Assembly (NCBI RefSeq): GCF_023101085.1
Contig: NZ_CP064703.1
Coordinates: forward strand, 2,232,001 to 2,296,000
Length of the DNA: 64,000 bases
From: Bradyrhizobium sp. 170
GTDB lineage: Bacteria; Pseudomonadota; Alphaproteobacteria; Rhizobiales; Xanthobacteraceae
Direction of reading: 5' to 3'
Below, piece by piece: positions 8,622 through 18,315 of the stretch (positions within the stretch are counted from its first letter, which is position 1; each line of letters starts with the position of its first letter). The translations under genes were made by a program, and so were the position numbers. Below the pieces are notes generated by a model that did not search any database, was not told the origin of the DNA, and saw nothing but the letters and a program-made list of their open reading frames with translations.

Positions 8622-9173
8622 ATGAAACCGAAACTGTCGGCCTATGTCAGCGATAGCGTGGCACAGCGGCTCGAGCTCGCCGCCAAACGTCCCGGAGCCA
8701 ACAAGTCAGCCATTGTCGATGCAGCGCTGGATCGCTTCCTCAATCCCGAGCGGGACGCCAGCGGCGATGCGGCACTGATCCGAAGGCTGGACCGGATGAG
8801 CCGGCAACTGGAACGGACCGACCGCGATGTTGGCGTCCTGGCGGAGACGATTGCGCTTTTCATCCGCTACTACCTGACCATCACCCCGCCGCTGCCTTCG
8901 CAAGATCAGGACGCAGCGCGGGCGCTGGGCCGCGAACGGTTCGAGATGTTTGTCGCCCAGGTTGGCAAACGCGTCGCCTCCGGCGGCCGGCTTGTCGCTG
9001 ACGTCATGGACCGCGTCAGCGCCTCGAAGCCCGATCTCTTCATGCGGAACCTCGAGGAGGGCGCCCCGCTAGGCACAGCCCAAGCTGGAGACACAAAATC
9101 CCGTGCGCAGAACGCGGCGGGCGAGCCGCCGGAGCATTCTCCGGCAGGGCGAGAGGAGGTCGGCAATGTCTGA
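8622..9173 (+). CDS. CopG-like ribbon-helix-helix protein
   Basis: A ribbon-helix-helix fold is suggested by the N-terminal pattern KLSAYVSDSVAQRLELAA, then KSAIVDAALDRFL (residues 27-39). A helical region follows with RRLDRMSRQLERTDRDVGVL, probably a coiled coil, and a hydrophobic stretch. Genes of this type nearly always sit between traG and trbB in alphaproteobacterial ICEs and are annotated as CopG-family regulators; they may regulate the operon or belong to the relaxosome. The 3' end overlaps trbB by eight bases. Confidence 0.8.
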   Translation: MKPKLSAYVSDSVAQRLELAAKRPGANKSAIVDAALDRFLNPERDASGDAALIRRLDRMSRQLERTDRDVGVLAETIALFIRYYLTITPPLPSQDQDAARALGRERFEMFVAQVGKRVASGGRLVADVMDRVSASKPDLFMRNLEEGAPLGTAQAGDTKSRAQNAAGEPPEHSPAGREEVGNV

Positions 9174-10149
9174 TCTCCTCTCGCCAGAGACCCGCGAACG
9201 GCGTCGCGGCATGCTGCGGACCGCGATGGGACCGGCGATCGCGCTCGCGTTGGAAGAGCCTGACGTCGTCGAGGTCATGGTCAATCCCGATGGGAAGCTT
9301 TGGCTTGACCGGCACGGGACGGGCCGCGCGGACACTGGCGTCGTTCTGACGCCGCAGGTGTCGGAGCGGATCATTCGGCTGGTTGCCAGTCACGTGCGGG
9401 CGGAAGCGAGCAGTTCGTCTCCAATCGTCTCGGCGGAGCTTCCCGAAACGGGCGAACGCTTCGAAGGCGTCTTGCCGCCGGTCTCGCTCGCGCCGTGCTT
9501 TGCGATCCGCAAGCCCGCAACGACCACGTTCCGCCTGTCCGATTACGTCAAGGCGCAGATTGCCTCGCCGCTAATGGCGAAAGTGCTGACCGCCGCCGTC
9601 AGCGAGGCGCGCAGCATCCTGATCGCCGGCGGCACCGGGTCGGGCAAGACGACGCTCGCCAATGCTCTCCTTGCGGAGATCGCCGGTCTCGAAGAGCGGG
9701 TGGTCATCATCGAGGACACCCGCGAGCTGCGCTGCGATGCGAAGGATGCCGTGACGCTCCGGACCAAGCCGGGCGTGGCGAGCCTTGCCGATCTTGTCCG
9801 CTCAACGCTGCGTTTACGACCTGACCGCATCATCGTCGGTGAGGTCAGAGGCGCCGAAGCCCTGGACATGCTGAAGGCCTGGAATACGGGCCATCCCGGC
9901 GGAATTGCCACGGTCCATGCCAACTCGGCACGCGCTGCTCTCTACCGGATCGAACAACTTATCCAGGAGGCGGTCGCAACCGTGCCACGCCGGCTCATAG
10001 CCGAGGCAATCGACCTGATCGTCTTCATCAAGGGACGGGGTCCCGCACGGCGCATCGAGGCCGTCGCCGAGCTCAAAGGCCTCGATCCGTCAGGCGACTA
10101 TCTGCTCGAAACTCCGCCCGGACTTCCCAATACCGCCCACCGTCCTTAA
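9166..10149 (+). CDS. trbB: TrbB, conjugation ATPase (VirB11-type)
   Basis: The 327-residue hexameric secretion ATPase has Walker A GGTGSGKTTL near residue 155, the Asp box region VVIIEDTREL, Walker B RPDRIIVGEVRGAEALD and the His box HPGGIATVHANSA. It powers pilus assembly and substrate transfer at the cytoplasmic face of the mating channel. GAGAGGAGG lies just before ATG 9166, fixing this start over the longer open frame that begins at 9103 inside the preceding gene. It is the first gene of the trb series. Confidence 0.95.
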   Translation: MSDLLSPETRERRRGMLRTAMGPAIALALEEPDVVEVMVNPDGKLWLDRHGTGRADTGVVLTPQVSERIIRLVASHVRAEASSSSPIVSAELPETGERFEGVLPPVSLAPCFAIRKPATTTFRLSDYVKAQIASPLMAKVLTAAVSEARSILIAGGTGSGKTTLANALLAEIAGLEERVVIIEDTRELRCDAKDAVTLRTKPGVASLADLVRSTLRLRPDRIIVGEVRGAEALDMLKAWNTGHPGGIATVHANSARAALYRIEQLIQEAVATVPRRLIAEAIDLIVFIKGRGPARRIEAVAELKGLDPSGDYLLETPPGLPNTAHRP

Positions 10150-10166
10150 CCCCAGGAGACTGCAAT

Positions 10167-10535
10167 ATGTCCGTTCGACTGCGTCTATACGTGCGTTCGC
10201 GCCTGCGTGGCTTCTGCTCGATCCGCGGGCTTCCCTTGATGGAGCTCGGCGCGGTCTCGGCCTGCATGCTTCTCAGCGCCTCGGCGGCACACGCCGCGGG
10301 TTCAGGCATGCCATGGGAAGCCCCGCTCGAGCGTGTCCTGGAATCCATCCAGGGACCGGTCGCCAAGATCGTCGCCGTCATCATCATCACTGTGACTGGC
10401 ATCTCACTCGCCTTTGGCGACACCTCGGGCGGGTTTCGCAAGATGGTCCAAGTCGTCTTCGGCCTGTCGATCGCATTTGCCGCCAGCTCCTTCTTCCTTT
10501 CGTTCTTCTCGTTCGGTGGCGGAGCACTGATCTGA
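10167..10535 (+). CDS. trbC: TrbC, conjugative pilin precursor
   Basis: The 122-residue protein has a long signal segment ending near SASAAHAAG and two hydrophobic helices (VAKIVAVIIITVTGISLAF and MVQVVFGLSIAFAASSFFL), the layout of VirB2/TrbC pilins. It would be cut and cyclised by the TraF peptidase encoded at 1873. The stop codon overlaps the start of trbD in a TGATG arrangement. Confidence 0.92.
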   Translation: MSVRLRLYVRSRLRGFCSIRGLPLMELGAVSACMLLSASAAHAAGSGMPWEAPLERVLESIQGPVAKIVAVIIITVTGISLAFGDTSGGFRKMVQVVFGLSIAFAASSFFLSFFSFGGGALI

Positions 10536-10792
10536 TGCGCGCGGAAGGTTTTGAACTCGTGCTCCACCGCTCGTTGACCGAGCCCATCCTGATCGGCGGC
10601 GCCCCGCGTGCCGCCGCCATTCTGATCGGGACACTCTCCGCCGTGCTGGCGCTCGGCCTGCGCCTTTGGCTCGCAGGCCTCGTGCTCTGGGTCATTGGCC
10701 ACAGCGCGGCCGTTTGGCTCGCCAAGCGCGACCCGGCCTTCGTCGAAGTCGCTATCCGTCACACCAAGCACAAGGGGCGGCTCGCATGCTGA
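10535..10792 (+). CDS. trbD: TrbD, VirB3-type inner-membrane channel protein
   Basis: The 85-residue protein starts inside the trbC stop (TGATG) and ends seven bases into trbE, so it is translationally coupled on both sides. It opens with the family pattern LVLHRSLTEPILIGGAPR and has a long hydrophobic region (residues 26-58) with two possible membrane helices, then RDPAFVEVAIRH. VirB3/TrbD proteins associate with the VirB4/TrbE ATPase. Confidence 0.92.
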   Translation: MRAEGFELVLHRSLTEPILIGGAPRAAAILIGTLSAVLALGLRLWLAGLVLWVIGHSAAVWLAKRDPAFVEVAIRHTKHKGRLAC

Positions 10793-13347
10793 ACCTGAGA
10801 GAATTCCGCGGCAACGCTTATCGGCTGGCTGATTGGCTACCATGGGCCTGCCTGGTCGCCCCAGGCGTCATCCTGAACAAGGATGGCAGCTTTCAGCGGA
10901 CCATACGCTACCGCGGACCGGACCTCGACAGTGCGACCGAGGCTGAGCTGATGAGCGTCACCTCACGCGTGAACAACGTTCTGAAACGCTTTGGCTCAGG
11001 CTGGGCTCTCTTCTTTGATGCCACACGCATTCCGGCTTCCGAATATCCGCGGTCGGAATTTCCTGATGCGGTGTCCTGGCTGGTGGATGAAGAGCGACGA
11101 GCCGCGTTCTCAGGCGCCCCTGGGGTGGCGTGGGAGGACCCGTCCCGCCCCGGTGGGCAGCATTTCGAGAGCGTGCTCCATCTGACCTTGATGTATCTGC
11201 CGCCTGCCGAAAGGGTCTCGCGTCTCGAAGGTCTATTTCTCGAGCGCCCCAAGGAGAGGCATAGCGTTGGGGGAAAGGGGAAGCGCATTCGTCGCGACCA
11301 ATCGATCGAAAGTCCTGCGCAAAATGACGGCGAGATTGATGACCAGCAGAGATTTGGCAGCAATGAGAAAGGCTATCGCGAACATCTTCAGAGATTCGTC
11401 CAGGAAACCGACCGGGCGATCGACCTGCTCTCGTCGGTCTTGCCTGAGATCTGGCCTCTCGACGACGCGGAGACGCTCACCTATCTCCATAGCTGCGTCT
11501 CGACCAAGCGCCATCCGGTCAGCGTTCCCAAGATTCCGGCCTATCTCGATTGCTTCCTGAGCGATGAGCCGCTGACAGGTGGATTGTCCCCGGCCATTGG
11601 GCGCAGCCATCTTCGCGCCCTGACGGTCCTTGGGTTTCCACACGTTACCTTTCCCGGCCTGCTCGACGAACTCAACCGGATCGGCGTTGCCTACCGCTGG
11701 GCGACGCGGTTCATTCCCCTTGACCGTACGCAGGCAAACGCAACGCTTGCGCGTTATCGGCGACAATGGTTTGCCAAGCGGAAGTCGCTTGCGGCGATCC
11801 TCAAAGAGGTCATGTTCAACGAGCAGGCGGCGCTGCTCGACACCGACGCCTGCAACAAGGCCCTGGACGCCGACGCGGCACTCTCCGAGCTTGGCGACGA
11901 TCTGGTAGCCTTCGGTTATATCACCACGACCGTCACGGTAAGCGACGAGGACTCGCATCAGGCGGACGAGAAAATCCGCGCGGTCGAGCGGGTGATCAAT
12001 AGCCGGGGCTTTACGGCGATCCGCGAGAGCGTCAATGCGGTTGAGGCTTGGCTCAGCAGCCTGCCGGGGCAGGCCTATGCTAATATCCGCCAGCCCATCG
12101 TTCACACGTTGAACCTCGCCCATATGTGCCCATTGTCGGCGGTATGGGCTGGACCCGAGCGGTGCGACCATCTTGATGGCCCGCCGCTTCTCATCGCCAA
12201 GACCAAGGGAGCGACACCGTTTCGGTTGTCGCTCCACGTCGGCGACGTCGGGCATACCATCATTGTCGGTCCCACGGGGGCGGGCAAGTCGGTCCTGCTA
12301 TCGATGCTGGCCCTTCAATTCCGGCGCTACCCAAACGCCCAACTCATCACCTTTGACAAGGGCCGGTCGGCGCGGGCCACCACGCTCGCGTTGTCGGGGG
12401 CTTGGTATGAGCTGGGCGCAAAGGGCGGTATCGCCTTTCAGCCGCTCAAGGATGTCGCGGAAGAGAGAGCGAGACTCTGGGCGCTCGACTGGCTCTGCGG
12501 TGTGCTCGCCCATGAGCGCGTGACCGTAACGCCTGAGGTCAAGGAGACGCTCTGGTCGGCGCTGAGGAGTCTCGGGTCCGCGCCCGTCTCGCAGCGGACG
12601 ATGACTGGGCTCGTGGCGTTGCTTGCCCGCGACGCGCTGAGGCAGGCGCTACAGCCGTACACGCTGGAAGGACCCTACGGCCGCTTCCTGGACGCGGACG
12701 CCGACCGCCTTTCCGGTGCGGACGTGCTCACCTTCGAGATGGAAGAATTGATGACGTTGCCTGGCCTGGTGGCGCCGGTCCTGACCTATCTCTTTCACAC
12801 CCTTGAAGACCGCTTCGACGGCCGGCCCACGCTGCTGGTGCTAGACGAGGCTTGGGTGTTTCTGGACGACCCACTGTTCGCAAGCCGCATTCGCGAATGG
12901 CTAAAGACGCTGCGCAAGAAGAACGTGGCGGTCATTTTTGCGACCCAGTCGCTCGCCGATGTCGCCGACAGCCAGATTGCTCCTGCGATCATCGAATCCT
13001 GTCCAAGCAGAATATTCCTGCCGAACCCACGTGCACTGGAGCCGACCCAGATCGAGACCTACCGCCGGTTCGGCTTGAACGACACCCAGGTGCGCCTGGT
13101 CGCGGAAGCATCCCCAAAGCGCGAGTATTATCTGCAGTCTCGTGCCGGCAATCGCCTGTTCGAGCTTGGCCTTGGACCGGTCGCGCTCGCGCTCGTCGGA
13201 GCCTCCTCACCAGAGGATCAGCGAGCCATTGACACCGTTCTCGCCCGCACTGGGGCCCACCATTTCGCCGAGCGCTACCTCGCCGAACGCGGTCTGAACT
13301 GGGCCGCCAATCTCATCAGCACCTTCGAACAGGCCCATAAGGCCTGA
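10786..13347 (+). CDS. trbE: TrbE, VirB4-type conjugation ATPase
   Basis: The 853-residue ATPase has the N-terminal CagE/VirB4 domain, then Walker A VGPTGAGKSVLL at about residue 494 and Walker B LLVLDEAWVFLDD at about residue 684, followed by ATQSLADVADS. It energises assembly of the mating channel. ATG 10786 overlaps the end of trbD; the open frame extends upstream to 10666 but only in the shadow of trbD. A stretch around residues 150-200 (RPKERHSVGGKGKRIRRDQS) is more basic and variable than the rest. Confidence 0.95.
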   Translation: MLNLREFRGNAYRLADWLPWACLVAPGVILNKDGSFQRTIRYRGPDLDSATEAELMSVTSRVNNVLKRFGSGWALFFDATRIPASEYPRSEFPDAVSWLVDEERRAAFSGAPGVAWEDPSRPGGQHFESVLHLTLMYLPPAERVSRLEGLFLERPKERHSVGGKGKRIRRDQSIESPAQNDGEIDDQQRFGSNEKGYREHLQRFVQETDRAIDLLSSVLPEIWPLDDAETLTYLHSCVSTKRHPVSVPKIPAYLDCFLSDEPLTGGLSPAIGRSHLRALTVLGFPHVTFPGLLDELNRIGVAYRWATRFIPLDRTQANATLARYRRQWFAKRKSLAAILKEVMFNEQAALLDTDACNKALDADAALSELGDDLVAFGYITTTVTVSDEDSHQADEKIRAVERVINSRGFTAIRESVNAVEAWLSSLPGQAYANIRQPIVHTLNLAHMCPLSAVWAGPERCDHLDGPPLLIAKTKGATPFRLSLHVGDVGHTIIVGPTGAGKSVLLSMLALQFRRYPNAQLITFDKGRSARATTLALSGAWYELGAKGGIAFQPLKDVAEERARLWALDWLCGVLAHERVTVTPEVKETLWSALRSLGSAPVSQRTMTGLVALLARDALRQALQPYTLEGPYGRFLDADADRLSGADVLTFEMEELMTLPGLVAPVLTYLFHTLEDRFDGRPTLLVLDEAWVFLDDPLFASRIREWLKTLRKKNVAVIFATQSLADVADSQIAPAIIESCPSRIFLPNPRALEPTQIETYRRFGLNDTQVRLVAEASPKREYYLQSRAGNRLFELGLGPVALALVGASSPEDQRAIDTVLARTGAHHFAERYLAERGLNWAANLISTFEQAHKA

Positions 13348-13381
13348 CCTCAACCCCAACTCCCAACCCCTGGAGTCTTCC

Positions 13382-14134
13382 ATGCTCGAAAGTACCGGTC
13401 GCATGTTCATGGGAACAACCTCAAGATTTATCATGACGACGTTGCTATCTTTTGTCATTGCGGTGAATGGGTCGCGACGGCTGGGCGCGTTCGATATCGT
13501 TTTTGATCCCACCAATTACAGCCAGAATCTTCTGACCGCCGCGCGTGCGCTTGAGCAGATCAACAATCAGATCCGGAGCCTCGAAAATCAGGCGCAGTCG
13601 TTGCTCAACCAAGCCAAGAACCTCTCGAGCCTGCCCACAAGCGTTGTCGGTCAGCTCACGTCGACGATCAATCAGATGAACAACCTGATAGCTCAGGCGA
13701 AAAACCTCTCATTCGATGTTCAGAAGACGCAGCAGGATTTTGAGCGGCTTTATCCCCGCCAATATGCGGCAGCCGTTTCGTCCGACAAGATGGTTCTGGA
13801 TGCGACGTCGCGATGGGACAACAGCTACGACGGACTGAAGCAGGCGCTCACCATCCAGTCGGCTATCGTCGGTTCTCTGGATCAAGATGGCCAGACGCTT
13901 CGAACGCTGATGGCGAATTCGTCCGCTGCGGTCGGCTCGCTGCAGGCCCAACAGTCCGGTAACGAACTGCTCGGTCTCCAGATCAAGCAGTCGTTGCAGA
14001 CCCAGGCACTTCTGGCGACCCAGGCGCGCGCGGACACGTTGCGAGCGGCCGAACAGCAAGCGTCGTCCGCCGCCGCGAAGGAGCGCTTTATCCGCTTCAT
14101 CGGCGATGGCCACGCCTACACCAGCGGCAAATAG
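13382..14134 (+). CDS. trbJ: TrbJ, P-type conjugative transfer protein
   Basis: The 250-residue secreted protein starts with a hydrophobic signal segment and has the family pattern FDIVFDPTNYSQNLLTAARA near residue 36, followed by long Gln/Asn-rich amphipathic helices with heptad-like repeats (INNQIRSLENQAQSLLNQAK). TrbJ corresponds to VirB5-type minor pilus components. GGAG lies seven bases before ATG 13382. In many rhizobial operons trbK, a small exclusion lipoprotein, comes next; here trbL follows after 11 bases, so trbK is absent. Confidence 0.92.
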   Translation: MLESTGRMFMGTTSRFIMTTLLSFVIAVNGSRRLGAFDIVFDPTNYSQNLLTAARALEQINNQIRSLENQAQSLLNQAKNLSSLPTSVVGQLTSTINQMNNLIAQAKNLSFDVQKTQQDFERLYPRQYAAAVSSDKMVLDATSRWDNSYDGLKQALTIQSAIVGSLDQDGQTLRTLMANSSAAVGSLQAQQSGNELLGLQIKQSLQTQALLATQARADTLRAAEQQASSAAAKERFIRFIGDGHAYTSGK

Positions 14135-14145
14135 GTGAGGGCACC

Positions 14146-15309
14146 ATGGCTGATCTCTCCGTCATTGACCGCTTTACAGAGACCTTCTCGCGTTACATCG
14201 ACTCTGGGTTCGGTCTTCTGTCCGGCGACGTCTCATTCCTGAGCTCAACGTTGATCGGCATCGACCTCACGCTTGCCGGCCTTGCCTGGAGCATGCGCGC
14301 CGACGACCATATCCTGGTGACGCTTGCCAAGAAGGTGCTCTATGTCGGTGCCTTCGCGTTCATTATCGGCAACTTCAAGAGCCTCGCCGATATTGTCTTT
14401 GCATCGTTCTCCAGCATTGGACTGAAGGCGTCTGGCGGGAGCTTAAGCGCCGCCGATCTGGCGCGGCCGGGTTTTGTTGCTTCCGCCGGCTTTACGGCCG
14501 CCCATCCTCTTCTGGAGGAGACCGGGCAATTCTCGGGTTTTGACGTGCTTACTAACCTGCCGACGATCCTGATCCTGTTGTTCTGCTGGATCCTGATCGT
14601 GCTTGCGTTCTTCGTCCTGTCGGTGCAGCTCTTCGTTACGTTGATCGAATTCAAGCTGACGACGCTTGCAAGCTTCATTCTTGTGCCCTTCGCGCTGTGG
14701 GGAAAGACCGCGTTCCTGGCGGAAAAGACACTCGGTAACGTGGTCGCCTCGGGGGTGAAGGTGATGGTTCTCGCGATCATCATCGGCATCGGCTCGACCA
14801 TCTTCGGTCAGCTCGCAAGCACGCTGACCCGGCCAGTCGATATCGTCTCGGCCATGAGCTTGTTGCTTGCGGCCCTTTCGCTGTTTGGCCTTGGCATCTT
14901 TGGCCCGGGAATCGCGGCGGGCCTGGTCTCGGGTGCACCCCAGCTGGGCGCCGGCGCAGCCGCGGGAACGGTGGCGGGTGCGGCGGCTGTCGTGATCGGC
15001 GGCGGAGCGGCGGCCGCGGGTGGGCTGCGTCTTGCGGCGGGTGGTTCAATGACTGCGGTTCGCTCCGCAGCATCGCTCACCGGTGCGTCTTCAGCCGCCG
15101 GCGGATCGGCCCGGGCCTCAACGGTGGATCAGCTAGCGAGCGCGGGCACTGGCGGCGCAACGAACGCAGCTACTGCGTCAGGCCCGGGGCGTGCCGCGGG
15201 GCCGTCCGCGCGCGGGCACACGAGGGAAGCGGCACAAGTCGCCGCTCACACCCTGAAAGAGGGCGACAAAGGTGGGCATTCGTCGGGCCCGAAGCTGGGG
15301 GAGGAGTAG
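14146..15309 (+). CDS. trbL: TrbL, VirB6-type channel membrane protein
   Basis: The 387-residue polytopic protein has at least five hydrophobic helices between residues 30 and 270, then an Ala/Gly-rich tail with GAGAAAGTVAGAAAVVIGG and a low-complexity hydrophilic end. This is the layout of TrbL/VirB6, an inner-membrane part of the translocation channel. It is preceded by GTGAGGG and followed three bases later by trbF. Confidence 0.93.
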   Translation: MADLSVIDRFTETFSRYIDSGFGLLSGDVSFLSSTLIGIDLTLAGLAWSMRADDHILVTLAKKVLYVGAFAFIIGNFKSLADIVFASFSSIGLKASGGSLSAADLARPGFVASAGFTAAHPLLEETGQFSGFDVLTNLPTILILLFCWILIVLAFFVLSVQLFVTLIEFKLTTLASFILVPFALWGKTAFLAEKTLGNVVASGVKVMVLAIIIGIGSTIFGQLASTLTRPVDIVSAMSLLLAALSLFGLGIFGPGIAAGLVSGAPQLGAGAAAGTVAGAAAVVIGGGAAAAGGLRLAAGGSMTAVRSAASLTGASSAAGGSARASTVDQLASAGTGGATNAATASGPGRAAGPSARGHTREAAQVAAHTLKEGDKGGHSSGPKLGEE

Positions 15310-15312
15310 TAT

Positions 15313-16017
15313 ATGGCTAGTCACCCCTTTCAGCGCGTGTCCGTCCGTTACGGCGAGACGCCACAGCCGGTCACGCCCTATCAGAAGGCAGCCCAGGTCT
15401 GGGACGAGCGGCTCGGGTCCGCCCGTGTTCAGGCCAGCAACTGGCGGCTGGCAGCGCTGGCAGCCATCGGCCTGTCCAGCGTCCTCGGATTGACGATCTT
15501 CACCCAGATCGCTCGCTCGGGTGTCGTTCCCTACGTGGTCGAGGTCGATCGGCTCGGTGAAGTCCGCGCAGTCGGGCCGGCACTCGAAGCCTACCAACCG
15601 TCAGACGCGCAGATTGCGCACTTTCTCGCGCGGTTCATCGAGAACGTTCGCTCCCTGTCGATTGATCCGGTCATCGTCCGTGCGAACTGGCTGCGTGCCT
15701 ACGACTTTGTCACCGACCGCGGTGCGCAGGCGTTGAACGACTACGCGCGAGAAGCCGATCCGTTCACAAAGATCGGCTCCAAGACGGTAACAGCCGAAGT
15801 CACATCCGTGGTCCGTGCGTCCAGCGACAGCTTCGAAATCCGCTGGAAAGAGAACGCCTACGAGAACGGCTCGATCGCAAAGACAGAGCGCTTCACGGGT
15901 CTTGTCACCACGGTTCTCAAGCCGCCTGCGGATGCCGAAACCCTGCGGAAGAACCCCCTCGGCCTCTATGTCCATTCCCTCAACTGGTCGCGCGACCTCA
16001 TTGGAGACGCCAAATGA
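15313..16017 (+). CDS. trbF: TrbF, VirB8-type channel scaffold
   Basis: The 234-residue protein has an N-terminal cytoplasmic segment with PYQKAAQVWDERLGSARVQA, one membrane helix (LAALAAIGLSSVLGLTIF) and a periplasmic NTF2-like domain containing VVPYVVEVDRLGEV and ENAYENGSIAKTERFTG. VirB8/TrbF forms the inner-membrane scaffold of the channel. GGAGGAG precedes the start. Its stop overlaps the trbG start (ATGA). Confidence 0.94.
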   Translation: MASHPFQRVSVRYGETPQPVTPYQKAAQVWDERLGSARVQASNWRLAALAAIGLSSVLGLTIFTQIARSGVVPYVVEVDRLGEVRAVGPALEAYQPSDAQIAHFLARFIENVRSLSIDPVIVRANWLRAYDFVTDRGAQALNDYAREADPFTKIGSKTVTAEVTSVVRASSDSFEIRWKENAYENGSIAKTERFTGLVTTVLKPPADAETLRKNPLGLYVHSLNWSRDLIGDAK

Positions 16018-17039
16018 ATTCCAAAGCCCTTACCAAGCTCGCGTCGGCCAGCGTCCTTGCCTTGTCGCTTTGGCTTGGCGGATGTGCCACCAAGCTCAAT
16101 CTCGAAGCGCCTTATGACGAGATGACCTTTGAGAAGGCGCTTCCAGAGACTGATCCGCCGGCGCCGGTGCGAATCGTCGAAACGCCCAAGGTCTTGCCGT
16201 TGCCGGGCCAGCTGAAGCCCTTTCCGACAAAGGGTGGCAAAGAGGAAAAATTGCCGCCGGAGCAGGCGATAGCCAAGGCGAACAAGGCGGCGCGGATGGA
16301 GCCGACGCGCGCCGGCTATATCAACGCCATCCAAGTGTACCCATGGACGGAAGGTGCGCTCTACCGGCTCTATGCAAGCCCGGAGAAGGTATCGACTATC
16401 GCGCTTCAGCCGGGCGAGGAACTGATCGACGTCTCCACAGGCGACACGGTTCGTTGGGTGGTTGGTGATACCTTGAGCGGTCAGGGGAGTGCCCGGCGAG
16501 TGCACATCCTGGTCAAGCCGACGCTTCCGGATATTCAGACGAACCTTGTCGTCCTGACTGACCGGCGGGCCTATCACCTCGAGCTCGTCTCGACCAAGCA
16601 GACCTACATGGCGTCCATCTCGTGGACGTATCCGACAGATACGCTTGTCGCGCTCCACAAGCAGAACGTCGTCGCCCAGGAAAGCGAAGAGCGGGTCGCC
16701 GACCGTGGTGTCCGGCTCGACAGCCTGAATTTCCGCTACCGGATTGAAGGCGACGATCCGCCGTGGCGGCCGCTGCGCGCCTTTGACGACGGTCGCAAGG
16801 TCTATATCCAGATGCCAACGGGCCTGTCGCAAGGTGAGGCGCCGCCCTTGTTCGTCGCAGGAGCCGATGGCCGGCCGAACCTCGTCAACTACCGCGTCCG
16901 CGGTTCCTACTACATCGTTGATCGGATGTTCGGCGCCGCCGAGCTTCGCCTTGGCGAAGATCCGCAGCGAATTGTCCGGATCATCCGCATCGACGCGCGA
17001 CCGGTGTCGCAGGTCTTCAGCGCCGCGAGCGCCTCATGA
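16014..17039 (+). CDS. trbG: TrbG, VirB9-type outer-membrane core component
   Basis: The 341-residue protein has a lipoprotein-type signal ending in LSLWLGGCATK, with the lipobox cysteine near residue 24, and the VirB9 beta-sandwich domain with YPWTEGALYRLYASPEKVST, RRVHILVKPT and a conserved C-terminal region VNYRVRGSYYIVDRMFGAAE. It forms the outer core complex with TrbI. It overlaps trbF and trbI by four bases each, indicating tight translational coupling. Confidence 0.94.
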   Translation: MNSKALTKLASASVLALSLWLGGCATKLNLEAPYDEMTFEKALPETDPPAPVRIVETPKVLPLPGQLKPFPTKGGKEEKLPPEQAIAKANKAARMEPTRAGYINAIQVYPWTEGALYRLYASPEKVSTIALQPGEELIDVSTGDTVRWVVGDTLSGQGSARRVHILVKPTLPDIQTNLVVLTDRRAYHLELVSTKQTYMASISWTYPTDTLVALHKQNVVAQESEERVADRGVRLDSLNFRYRIEGDDPPWRPLRAFDDGRKVYIQMPTGLSQGEAPPLFVAGADGRPNLVNYRVRGSYYIVDRMFGAAELRLGEDPQRIVRIIRIDARPVSQVFSAASAS

Positions 17040-18313
17040 CGACGGGATTGGATCAGGATCCGGAGCCGTTGGAACTGCGAGCGCGTCCGCGGCCCGTTCG
17101 GCGCCTCAACAGGCGCGCCCTCATGACCGGCTGCGCCGTCGCGGCGCTGTTCGTTGGCGGGGCGATACTGATTGCGCTCCGGCCGCACTCCTTCAAGCAG
17201 TCGGAGCGGACGGAGCTCTATAATACCGACCGCAAGCAGACCGCCGAGGGCTTGAGCAAGCTGCCAAAGTCCTACGAGGAGTTGCCGCCATCGACGCCGC
17301 GGCTCGGGCCGCCGTCGCCTGGGGATATCGGACGGGCCTTTGCCGAGAACGAGAAGAAGGCTGGGGTCTCATCGGAAGGTGGTTTCCGGGCTAGTCCGGA
17401 GGAAGATGCCGAACGGGCCGAGCGGATCCGCCAGACGCGTGTTGCTCAGCAGGCAAAGGAGTCGGGCTTGTTCGTCCGCCTGTCGGAGAAACAGGAGAAG
17501 CGCAAGCAGGCAAGCCCGACTGAAGCGCCAGCGACCACTCCATCGGCATTCCGGCCTCCAACGCCCGACACCGGTCCATCTGCTGCGGAACTTGCAAAAA
17601 TGGCGCAGGCGATGATCGACCGCTCCAGCGAAATCATTCCCTCGTCGCAGGCGCGAAAGCTGGCCTTCGTCGGCGCGAAAGCCGACACGGAAACGACCAA
17701 TGCCCATGCGCTTAAACCAGCGCCGTCCACCTATGCGGTGATGGCGGGGTCGATCATCCCGGCGAGCCTCGTCACGGGGCTGAATTCGGACTTACCTGGA
17801 GCAACTATCGGCCAGGTCACCGAGAACGTTTACGATACGGTCACTGGCGAACATCTTTTGATCCCGCAGGGGACAAGGATCGTGGGCAAATACGATAGCG
17901 TCGTCGCCTTCGGCCAGAAGCGGGCGCTGGTCATCTGGAACCGGCTCATCCTGCCGAACGGCAATTCGATCGTGATCGAAAACCTTCCGGCTACAGACGT
18001 TGCAGGCTACGCCGGGCTCGAGGACCAGGTGGACTTCCATACCTGGCAGTTGCTCAAGGGTGTGGCCCTGGCGACTCTGATCGGGGTGGGGACACAGCTA
18101 TCGATCGGCAACGACGAGAGCGATCTCGTGAAAGCGCTGCGGGAAAGCACACAGCAAACGACTAATCGTGCGGGACAGCGCCTGGTGGAGCGTGAGCTCG
18201 ACGTGCAGCCGACGATCACGGTCAGGCCGGGATGGCCGCTGCGGGTGATTGTTTCTAACGATCTGGTGCTGAAGCCCTACCAGGACGTTCAGACAATGGC
18301 GAAGGGCAGGTAG
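17036..18313 (+). CDS. trbI: TrbI, VirB10-type energy-sensing channel component
   Basis: The 425-residue protein has a short cytoplasmic tail, one membrane helix (MTGCAVAALFVGGAILIAL), a Pro-rich periplasmic linker and the VirB10 beta-barrel domain with MAGSIIPASLVTGLNSDLPG, LLIPQGTRIVGKYDS and PGWPLRVIVSNDLVL at the C-terminus. It spans both membranes. trbH, found between trbG and trbI in Ti-plasmid operons, is missing here. Confidence 0.94.
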   Translation: MTTGLDQDPEPLELRARPRPVRRLNRRALMTGCAVAALFVGGAILIALRPHSFKQSERTELYNTDRKQTAEGLSKLPKSYEELPPSTPRLGPPSPGDIGRAFAENEKKAGVSSEGGFRASPEEDAERAERIRQTRVAQQAKESGLFVRLSEKQEKRKQASPTEAPATTPSAFRPPTPDTGPSAAELAKMAQAMIDRSSEIIPSSQARKLAFVGAKADTETTNAHALKPAPSTYAVMAGSIIPASLVTGLNSDLPGATIGQVTENVYDTVTGEHLLIPQGTRIVGKYDSVVAFGQKRALVIWNRLILPNGNSIVIENLPATDVAGYAGLEDQVDFHTWQLLKGVALATLIGVGTQLSIGNDESDLVKALRESTQQTTNRAGQRLVERELDVQPTITVRPGWPLRVIVSNDLVLKPYQDVQTMAKGR

Positions 18314-18315
18314 GG